Positions 1-5,409 of a stretch of 5,712 bases of DNA are shown here, piece after piece. The stretch is from Candidatus Kaiserbacteria bacterium (GTDB lineage Bacteria > Patescibacteriota > Minisyncoccia > Phycocordibacterales > UBA12088). Where the stretch lies: contig PWVU01000157.1 of the NCBI GenBank assembly GCA_003561715.1, positions 1 to 5,712 of the forward strand, given 5' to 3'. Position numbers and translations under genes: made by a program. The stretch's first letter is position 1, and the number at the start of each line of letters is the position of its first letter. Under the pieces are notes generated by a model. The model worked only from the letters and a program-made list of their open reading frames with translations, did not search any database and had not been told where the DNA came from.

Positions 1-28
1 ATGAGTATTTTTTTTGAAAGTATTTTAT

Positions 29-634
29 TCATATGCCACTTACATCAACTGTCGGACGACACGTTCTTATTACATCTTCTCCTTCTACTCGGGTGTCAGT
101 TTGTATCCACGAATCACCAAATCCCGCACAACAATTCTCCCCCACACACTCCTGGGAAGTTGTAACAATAATTGCTGTATCCGCTGCAGGAGCAGTTGCG
201 GGAGCGTCTCCAAGTGCTGTTCCTTGCGCGCGTTGGAATGCATTGAGCTGAACTAATTCCGGGTTTATAGTATAAAGGAATAACCACGACCCCAATAAAA
301 TTACCAGACCGATCACGGCATTGCGTATTGACTCTTTCGCACTCTCCTTACTGGAGTATGAGTCGGTTCCCATGTATTTTATACCCGCAATAGCGATCAT
401 AATAACAGCTAGAAGAGCGCCTGCGCCAAGCGCGATGATAAACAGCCAATTGAGCAGATTGGTAAGGCTTTCCTCAGGAGCGTCAGTTGATTCCAGACCA
501 GGTAAATCACCAGGATTGCTGAGAGAAACAAAGGTTTCTGCATGTAGAATCGTGGGAACAAGAATGGTCGCTAAGCATAGTGCGCCTATGAAAAAGAGTT
601 GGAATTTTCTGTTATAGATAATCTCGGATACCAT
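29..634 (-). CDS. VirB2/TrbC-like pilin with cysteine-containing C-terminal extension
   Basis: From the ATG at 634 the product is 201 residues. A signal peptide (hydrophobic core about 13-30, probable cleavage after ILHA, residue 32) is followed by a short polar stretch and two membrane helices (about 60-84 and 103-122). The helices are joined by the loop IKYMGTDSYSSKESAKESIR, and the second is followed by TINPELV. This hairpin is the layout of VirB2/TrbC pilins, which insert in the inner membrane and are extracted by the VirB4 motor to build the pilus. Typical pilins end soon after the second helix; here about 70 residues follow, with an Ala/Pro/Thr linker (about 142-160) and a tail holding four cysteines (163, 168, 169, 192). 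The ATG lies 10 bases after the preceding stop, matching other junctions here. A GTG at 658 would add 8 residues and overlap the previous gene. Neither start has a clear Shine-Dalgarno. The stop is TGA. Confidence 0.82.
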   Translation of the reverse strand: MVSEIIYNRKFQLFFIGALCLATILVPTILHAETFVSLSNPGDLPGLESTDAPEESLTNLLNWLFIIALGAGALLAVIMIAIAGIKYMGTDSYSSKESAKESIRNAVIGLVILLGSWLFLYTINPELVQLNAFQRAQGTALGDAPATAPAADTAIIVTTSQECVGENCCAGFGDSWIQTDTRVEGEDVIRTCRPTVDVSGI

Positions 635-644
635 ATCAATTTGG

Positions 645-1646
645 TTACTGTGATACACGTATTTGTTCTGAAAGCGCTCGCTGCATAATGTGGTCAGTGT
701 GTCTTACCTCCAAGTTTAACATTGACTGGAAAGAGTTCTCTTCTTCGCGGCGGAGTGTGATAAGGGAGCGTGCTTGTACTTGTTGACGGTTTACGTTCCA
801 GACGTAAGAGAGAAGGTTCGCTTCTCTTGAATTCACAGAAAAAAAGAATGGTTCTGCAATAAGTGCCATCTCATCTTGGGTCATGGAGAATGCTCCAGAG
901 ACGGAGGTATTGTATACAATGCCACGTAGAGGACTGTAGGTGTAGATACGAACAAAGGGATCGACTACAGGTATTGTTATCTCCTGGAAGCCCCGCAATA
1001 ATCCGTCTTGAGAAGAAATCTCTACACTTACGGTACCTTCTCGAACCGAATTATGTACCGGTATGGTAATAGTTCTTCTGCCCAAGCCGGAATGTTCGGT
1101 TAGATTTCTTTGACCACTTTTCCATTGATAGATCAATAAGTCAGGATCAATACTTGTCCCATCCGTTCGAATGAAATCCGGCAGTGCCACGACTCGCACA
1201 GATGCGCCGGCAGTAACGCCTGCGCGACCTCTATACAGCTTGGGAGTGTAGGTATCAGCTTCCCAGTGGAGGAGAATCGTTGTTGGACGAATTGCAACCT
1301 CGCGGGTTATCTGAAATCCCGATGGTGTCTCCACAACAAACCGGATTCTGGATTGTGAGCCGGCTGCACCAGTTCCAAATACAAACGAACGTTGTGCTAC
1401 GCCGAACGATTCGAGCTCGTCATCAACAAACCACGATATGGTTGCGGTTGAAAGATCAAACCGTGTTCCGCGCAGTGTCGCAGTGACTTCTTCGTGTGCC
1501 TTGGGATGCTGAGGTGAAAAAGACACAGCAATACCCAACTCTGAGAGTTCTTGGTCGCCCAAGAGAGTTGATGGCATCTGCCCATACGAATAATAGGGTA
1601 TGAGGAGTGCAACAATAAGTACTATAAACGAAAAAATATACCGCAT
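645..1646 (-). CDS. Exported protein with three Ig-like beta-sandwich units, probable Patescibacteria type IV secretion-associated surface protein
   Basis: From the ATG at 1646 the product is 333 residues. It begins with a clear Sec signal peptide (MRYIFSFIVLIVALLIPYYS, likely cut after the following YG). The mature part is beta-rich, has no cysteine and no later membrane helix. Three similar units can be picked out by a buried tryptophan followed by a polar turn: ISWFVDDE (W72), IYQWKSGQ (W175) and SYVWNVNR (W283), each following an alternating strand and preceding another. The segment HWEADTYTPKLYRG and the later SPLRGIVYN resemble motifs I recall in uncharacterised Parcubacteria proteins near type IV secretion genes; this is memory, not a search. 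The likely location is the cell surface or outside the membrane. The frame stays open upstream to a TTG at 1736, overlapping the previous gene, but that start would place 30 residues before the signal peptide. It is followed by the pilin gene, suggesting a joint role in the extracellular filament. Confidence 0.78.
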   Translation of the reverse strand: MRYIFSFIVLIVALLIPYYSYGQMPSTLLGDQELSELGIAVSFSPQHPKAHEEVTATLRGTRFDLSTATISWFVDDELESFGVAQRSFVFGTGAAGSQSRIRFVVETPSGFQITREVAIRPTTILLHWEADTYTPKLYRGRAGVTAGASVRVVALPDFIRTDGTSIDPDLLIYQWKSGQRNLTEHSGLGRRTITIPVHNSVREGTVSVEISSQDGLLRGFQEITIPVVDPFVRIYTYSPLRGIVYNTSVSGAFSMTQDEMALIAEPFFFSVNSREANLLSYVWNVNRQQVQARSLITLRREEENSFQSMLNLEVRHTDHIMQRALSEQIRVSQ

Positions 1647-1650
1647 AGTA

Positions 1651-1654
1651 CCCC
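1651..1654 (-). promoter_or_regulatory. Weak Shine-Dalgarno-like GGGG before the preferred start at 1646
   Basis: The minus-strand sequence ACGGGGTACT directly precedes the ATG at 1644-1646, giving a four-base G run with a 4-base spacer. It is weak, but together with the signal peptide that begins at this ATG it favours this start over the upstream TTG. The competing TTG (1734-1736) has a stronger purine tract, GGGGGAGG at 1740-1747, which also lies inside the coding end of the preceding gene. Confidence 0.3.
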
Positions 1655-1714
1655 GTATCTTCAGTATGTTATTTTGGAAAAAAAGCGAATTCATTATTTC
1701 ATGCATATTCGATA

Positions 1715-1723
1715 AATATATCA
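1715..1723 (-). promoter_or_regulatory. Possible extended -10 promoter element ahead of the Ig-like protein gene
   Basis: On the minus strand the bases TGATATATT match an extended -10 element (TGn followed by TATATT, five of six to consensus). They lie at the start of the only AT-rich intergenic gap within the run, about 70 bases before the preferred ATG at 1646. No convincing -35 hexamer is found 16-18 bases upstream, where the sequence is GAGGCC inside the previous gene. AT-rich DNA produces such matches by chance, so this is a weak call. Confidence 0.22.
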
Positions 1724-1725
1724 CA

Positions 1726-2412
1726 TTACGCAACAACGGCCTCCCCCATTCTTACTCCTTGGATGTTGTCATTAGCACTCGGGCGTATCTGATTTTTTCG
1801 ATACGCATTTATCGTTGCGATACTCTGAAGATTCCTTTTTTCTTCCAAGAGGCGTCGCTGCTCAATGCGCTCTTGCGCGATCTCTTTTTCTTTTTGTTCT
1901 TTCTCCACTTTTTTCACTTGTTGTTTAACATTCCTATTCAAAAAGAGGATATATAAAGACCATGCGGGTATGAAATTTGTAAGTGGAAATACCTTGATAA
2001 AAAGAGTCAGTGCATAACGTGCTATCTTTTTCGACTCGATAAATGAAACTCCGTGGGTTTTATACACCGTGAAAACAACAAGATTAATGGTTAGAGTGAG
2101 AACAAGATCAATGATAAAAGCAAGCATTATCCCAAACAAAAATGCTGTTGGTGCTAATACAGGTGATGCCAGAGAAGCAAAAAATGCTCCCACACTTCCT
2201 GCTGCGGCGCCCGCAATCCATCCGGCAGTGGATCCCAAGTATCCAGAAACGGTACCTCCTACAGCCGCTCCTGCCCCGGCCCCTATAAGAGCTGGAGCGA
2301 TCATGGGCATGATGATAGGCAAGAGTTTCGTACTTATGTGAACAATATCGACAAAAATTGCCAAGGCGTATATGCCAATTTTTGTTCCTTTTCCTAATCG
2401 TTTGACTTTCAT
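1726..2412 (-). CDS. Polytopic membrane protein with glycine-zipper core and C-terminal coiled coil; function unknown
   Basis: I do not recognise a named family for this 228-residue protein. It has a basic start (MKVKRLGKGTK), a hydrophobic segment at about 12-40, and a Gly/Ala-rich stretch at 44-76 with regular GxxxG spacing (G44/G48/G52 and G60/G64/G68/G72). Further membrane segments lie at about 80-116 and 132-158. After residue 160 the chain becomes a highly charged Lys/Glu/Gln-rich predicted coiled coil (about 161-197) and a polar tail, probably cytoplasmic. Glycine zippers pack membrane helices tightly and are common in channel-forming proteins. Position right after the VirB4 motor makes a VirB6-like or other inner-membrane channel role possible, but this is inference from context only. 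The ATG lies 11 bases after the ATPase stop; a GGGAGGG sits about 14 bases upstream, too far for ideal initiation. The gene is AT-richer than the ATPase gene. Confidence 0.8.
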   Translation of the reverse strand: MKVKRLGKGTKIGIYALAIFVDIVHISTKLLPIIMPMIAPALIGAGAGAAVGGTVSGYLGSTAGWIAGAAAGSVGAFFASLASPVLAPTAFLFGIMLAFIIDLVLTLTINLVVFTVYKTHGVSFIESKKIARYALTLFIKVFPLTNFIPAWSLYILFLNRNVKQQVKKVEKEQKEKEIAQERIEQRRLLEEKRNLQSIATINAYRKNQIRPSANDNIQGVRMGEAVVA

Positions 2413-2423
2413 ACCAATCGTTC

Positions 2424-4247
2424 TTACCCTCCCAACCGCTCCTCCCGCGCTTTCTTGATAGACAGAAGCTGCGATGGATCGGAAGTGATGATCTGATCTT
2501 CAGTATACGAAGCAATCACTTTTATTGCCACATGTTTAACCCCAGCGAAGAAAATACCCTCTCCCACTTCGCTTTCCAAAAGCAGATACTTTTCCTCGTC
2601 CGTCAGATTGAACGTTTGCTGGACACGGTCGATCGAGGTCGGTGACTGCTTCAAAAGAAGCTGAATGGACGAGTTGGTGATCATCGGCACGCCGTAGGGA
2701 CTCTTAAGGAAGTCGTCCACGTCCTGGGTGATAGTGGCAAGCCCTAAGTAGTACTTACGACCACGCTTGGCGATACCGTAGAGGAACGATGCCGTGTCTT
2801 CGCTTTTCATCATCCACCACGCCTCGTCCACCACCAAGAGGCGCTTTTGCAGTCGCCTGCGCACCGCCGTCCAGATGAAGTTGGTGATGATATACATGGC
2901 GACCGGCTTAAGGTCGTCCTCCATGTCACGTACTGAAAAGACCACAAACTTTTTGTTGATATCGACATTTGTCGGGCGATTGATAAAGCCCGCCCACGTG
3001 CCGCGGGTGTATTTGGTAAGGCGCGCGACCAGCGAATCACTTCCTTCCATGCCCGCCAAGACCATCTCAAAATCGCTCATCAAGGGTGGTGGCATGTTGG
3101 TGAAATCGGTTGTGCTCGTGATGTCTTTGAGTGCGTAGGTCTCGGTGATGGCGCGATCAATGATTGCGTCTTCTTCGGGAGTGAGTCCACCCATCATAAT
3201 GCGGAAAAGTCCCACTAACGTCACAATATTACTGCGCAGGATATCTGCGGGAGACTCGTCGCGACCTACCGGCGGTAGATCGAACGGGTTGATGTGATGT
3301 TCAGACGAAAGTGCGATATTGAAGTAGCGACCGCCGGTTGCGTTTGCCATATATTCGTACTCCCGCTCGGGGTCGATCACGATGACCTCGGTATCGAACA
3401 TCAATGAGCGCAAGATCTCCAGCTTTACGGTGTAGGATTTGCCCGCGCCCGACTTTGCAAACAGCACCGAGTTGTAGTTTTCCAGTGAGTACCGATCGAA
3501 GAGAACCAGGCTCGAATTGTGTCGGTTAATGCCGTACAAAATGCCTTTGTCGGCGGTAAGGTCGAACGAAATGAACGGGAAGATGCTGGAAAGCGGCGCT
3601 GTGTTCAGTTTGGAATGCACACCGAGTATATCGGTACCGATCGGCAACACGCTTTTATAGCCTTGTTCTTGCTGAAAGAGTGCGGGCTTGATATACACCA
3701 ACTGCGCCTCAAGTATCGACTTGATCTCCGACTCGATCCTGTCAAGCTCCTCGCGCGTATTTGCATAAATAGAAATGTAGAGCCCCACTTCGAACAATCG
3801 CTCCTGCGCTTGTTGTAATTGATCGCGCAGTGTCTCAAGGTTCTCATACGCGGAATCAAGCTTTGGGTCGCGCACCATACCTTTGCCTTCACGCTCATGA
3901 ATCTGGCTTTGCACCTCCGCTACTTTCTTCTGGAATTTCTTCAAAATATCAGCGGTGTCAATCGGGTGCACAAAGATCGAGATATCGAATACCTTATCGA
4001 GATTGATGATCGGCGAGAACCAGTTATCCGAGAGATACCGCGGGTAAGAAATCACAAAGAAAGTGCGTGCGATCTTTTCCCCCAGATCCATCTCTTTGGG
4101 ACTGATCTGAAGTGCCGAGGGCGCGAGCACGTCTTTGAGCTCAAGCGTACTCGCCTCGTAGAGGTCTTGCGGCAGGACAGGTTGCAGATCGATATCGTGA
4201 TCCGCCTCTTTCTTTTTGTCGCCGGTGATAAAGCTAAGTAATCCCAT
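2424..4247 (-). CDS. VirB4/TraC-like type IV secretion ATPase (motor half)
   Basis: The 607-residue cytoplasmic ATPase would power pilus assembly or substrate transfer. After a variable start (1-55) comes the VirB4 middle region, with TFFVISYPRYLSDNWFSPII (62-81), DISIFVHPID (88-97) and a charged coiled coil (about 100-152). The motor domain follows: Walker A AKSGAGKS (264-271), IDPEREYEY (291-299), INPFDLPP (319-326), Walker B RLLVVDEAWWMM (469-480, acidic pair D474/E475), an RGRKYYLGL segment (495-503) and ATITQDVDDFL (504-514, sensor Q508). This order is that of VirB4 and related HerA/FtsK-type hexameric motors, and all catalytic residues are present. No membrane helix is seen, so membrane contact would come through PrgI and the other half. 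It is preceded by the N-terminal VirB4 half and followed after 11 bases by a membrane protein gene. It appears GC-richer by eye than the genes after it. A VirD4 coupling protein is less likely, given the VirB4-type N-terminal neighbour and the lack of N-terminal membrane helices. Confidence 0.93.
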   Translation of the reverse strand: MGLLSFITGDKKKEADHDIDLQPVLPQDLYEASTLELKDVLAPSALQISPKEMDLGEKIARTFFVISYPRYLSDNWFSPIINLDKVFDISIFVHPIDTADILKKFQKKVAEVQSQIHEREGKGMVRDPKLDSAYENLETLRDQLQQAQERLFEVGLYISIYANTREELDRIESEIKSILEAQLVYIKPALFQQEQGYKSVLPIGTDILGVHSKLNTAPLSSIFPFISFDLTADKGILYGINRHNSSLVLFDRYSLENYNSVLFAKSGAGKSYTVKLEILRSLMFDTEVIVIDPEREYEYMANATGGRYFNIALSSEHHINPFDLPPVGRDESPADILRSNIVTLVGLFRIMMGGLTPEEDAIIDRAITETYALKDITSTTDFTNMPPPLMSDFEMVLAGMEGSDSLVARLTKYTRGTWAGFINRPTNVDINKKFVVFSVRDMEDDLKPVAMYIITNFIWTAVRRRLQKRLLVVDEAWWMMKSEDTASFLYGIAKRGRKYYLGLATITQDVDDFLKSPYGVPMITNSSIQLLLKQSPTSIDRVQQTFNLTDEEKYLLLESEVGEGIFFAGVKHVAIKVIASYTEDQIITSDPSQLLSIKKAREERLGG

Positions 4248-4253
4248 AGTATA

Positions 4254-4928
4254 TTATGATGAAAGGTCTTGTACGCCGGTTGGCATTGGGCGATCAAGCT
4301 CGCCGATATTGAACATTTTGTAAAAGAGCTCAATTGTTTCCTCGGTACCCAATTGTACCGCTCGCACGCCTGTGCGCGAAAGACCGGTGAGCACGATATT
4401 GATCCTCTGCTCCAGCTGAGAGCGGTGCTCTTCAAATGATGCCGAACTCTCTTCCTCGGTCTTGGGCGCGCCGCCAATGAGGGATGAGAGCGGATTGCCA
4501 CCTTTCCCGGTTGAAACGCGCGCCGGCGTATACGGCACGACCACAAAGAAACCCTTGGTCATAATATCGGTACCTTCCATAAAGCCCTTGATAAAGTCGA
4601 TATATTCGCGCACCTGTATTTTCATCAACTCGCTCGTCTGGTGATTATACTGCTCTTCCAAAAGAGCGATGTAGGGGCGAATATCCAACTCACGAGATTG
4701 AATGAACATCTGCACGCTAAAATCGAGCGAATTGAGAAAATTCTGAAACTGCGCGAGTATCGCGATCTGCTCATCTTGCGATTTGAGCGCGAGGTTGAGG
4801 GAAGAGGTCATAAGAATTGCGCGCAAAGAGCCATCCTTAAGAACCACGATGCCGTCGCGCACCTGCTCGATAGGTACGAAATCTTGGCTCGCTTTCGCTT
4901 TGGTCTTATTCGTTGGGTCAATGGGCAT
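4254..4928 (-). CDS. TraC/VirB4 N-terminal domain protein (ATPase-less half of a split VirB4)
   Basis: This 224-residue soluble protein matches the N-terminal region of VirB4/TraC-type ATPases and has no Walker motifs of its own. Visible landmarks are DFVPIEQVRDGIVVLKDGS (16-34), the SLRAILMTSSLN strand (34-45), FSVQMFIQSRELDIRPYI (70-87), a helix with repeated acidic and amide residues (89-118), FFVVVPYTP (127-135), a Gly/Ser-rich loop (about 139-165) and LTGLSRTGVRAVQLGTEE (180-197) before LFYKMFNIGELDRP. In full-length VirB4 this region contacts the membrane components and precedes the motor. Here it ends in TAA, and the ATPase gene starts 6 bases later in the same frame, so the two products probably assemble as one VirB4. 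The ATG lies 10 bases after the PrgI stop, and no good Shine-Dalgarno is visible at normal spacing. As far as I recall, the split is normal in Patescibacteria, so I do not call it a broken gene. Confidence 0.85.
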   Translation of the reverse strand: MPIDPTNKTKAKASQDFVPIEQVRDGIVVLKDGSLRAILMTSSLNLALKSQDEQIAILAQFQNFLNSLDFSVQMFIQSRELDIRPYIALLEEQYNHQTSELMKIQVREYIDFIKGFMEGTDIMTKGFFVVVPYTPARVSTGKGGNPLSSLIGGAPKTEEESSASFEEHRSQLEQRINIVLTGLSRTGVRAVQLGTEETIELFYKMFNIGELDRPMPTGVQDLSS

Positions 4929-4938
4929 ACTACGTATT

Positions 4939-5364
4939 CTATTTTACCTCACTCTCGCTTTGATACATACTCTCTTTGATGTCCAAGCTCCAGGCAATAT
5001 CTTTCAGTTTGTTTGCGGCGACCTTGGGAACATAGGGCTTTGCGGGCGCGGGCACGCTGCGAGCTGCTTTTTTTGAGGCGTGAGGTGCGCGATGCATCCA
5101 CAGGTAGAGTTTTTTATTCAGTGAGTACATTAGGAACGACTGCAGAAGAAAACTGAATGGCTGATTATTGTAGCGCACAAACGCAAGCGCCACCGAGAGC
5201 GCAAGAAAAGGTCCGCCCACCAGCGCGGCAACAAAGAACCCGGCATACGTATAGACGATGACACACAACCCTACCCCGCCCGCCAAATACGCAAACTGCC
5301 GGAACGACAACGGACCGAATATCTTGTCTTCCACTTCGATGAATTGGGGGACTTGGAATCTCAT
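4939..5364 (-). CDS. PrgI family protein (VirB3-like inner-membrane component of a type IV secretion system)
   Basis: The 141-residue protein opens with MRFQVPQFIEVEDKIFGPLS, the hallmark start of PrgI proteins in Patescibacteria. Two membrane helices follow (about 22-44 and 45-64), then the polar segment with VRYNNQPF and KKLYLWMHR (64-92), a flexible Ala/Pro/Lys linker (about 93-117) and a terminal KLKDIAWSLDIKE block (119-131), which I recall as recurrent in these proteins. PrgI was named in the enterococcal pCF10 conjugation locus and is the counterpart of VirB3, a small membrane partner that anchors the VirB4 ATPase. The adjacent downstream gene is the VirB4 N-terminal part, 10 bases away, which agrees with that role. 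ATG is chosen because the conserved N-terminus begins exactly there. There is no Shine-Dalgarno sequence: the preceding bases are C- and A-rich repeat. The last residues (ESMYQSESEVK) look unstructured. Confidence 0.9.
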   Translation of the reverse strand: MRFQVPQFIEVEDKIFGPLSFRQFAYLAGGVGLCVIVYTYAGFFVAALVGGPFLALSVALAFVRYNNQPFSFLLQSFLMYSLNKKLYLWMHRAPHASKKAARSVPAPAKPYVPKVAANKLKDIAWSLDIKESMYQSESEVK

Positions 5365-5374
5365 TGGTTGGTGG

Positions 5375-5404
5375 GTAGTGAGTGGTGTGTAGTGAGTGGT
5401 GTGT
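5375..5404. repeat. Perfect 14-base tandem duplication in the leader of the PrgI gene
   Basis: On the plus strand GTAGTGAGTGGTGT occurs twice back to back (5375-5388 and 5389-5402), plus two bases of a third copy. It fills most of the 45-base gap between the four-helix-bundle stop and the PrgI start. On the coding strand the unit reads ACACCACTCACTAC, and the stretch 5365-5406 contains no G at all. It continues as CCACCAACCA into the ATG, so no Shine-Dalgarno sequence is possible here. The strand bias and short duplication suggest replication slippage in a low-complexity spacer. Confidence 0.9.
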
Positions 5405-5409
5405 TGCGA

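Noticed and set aside
29..31. UGA recoding (as in Gracilibacteria and Absconditabacteria)
   Set aside because: The only gene-terminal TGA ends the pilin where no further conserved sequence is expected, and none of the other genes contains in-frame TGA.
1672..1690. T-run on the minus strand (GCTTTTTTTCC) as an intrinsic terminator
   Set aside because: No GC-rich hairpin precedes it; the upstream bases are AT-rich and do not pair convincingly.
2108..2515. Minus-strand frame of 135 codons spanning the ATPase/membrane-protein junction
   Set aside because: It is an alternative frame over the ends of two well-supported genes and has low-complexity, cysteine- and arginine-rich composition typical of shadow frames.
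3435..3458. Defective Walker A in the ATPase because its first residue is alanine, not glycine
   Set aside because: The essential GAGKS core is intact and the first position tolerates alanine in P-loop proteins, so activity is expected.
3819..4241. Plus-strand open frame of 140 codons opposite the VirB4 ATPase gene
   Set aside because: It lies wholly antisense to a gene with clear family motifs, its product resembles no protein family I know, and it has no plausible start context.
4254..4928. Split VirB4 as a pseudogene or frameshift
   Set aside because: Both parts are intact and motif-complete, the second has its own ATG and N-terminus, and the separation is, to my knowledge, typical for Patescibacteria. 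No shift in frame is needed to explain it.
5375..5404. CRISPR array
   Set aside because: Only two directly abutting 14-base units exist, with no spacers and no cas genes.
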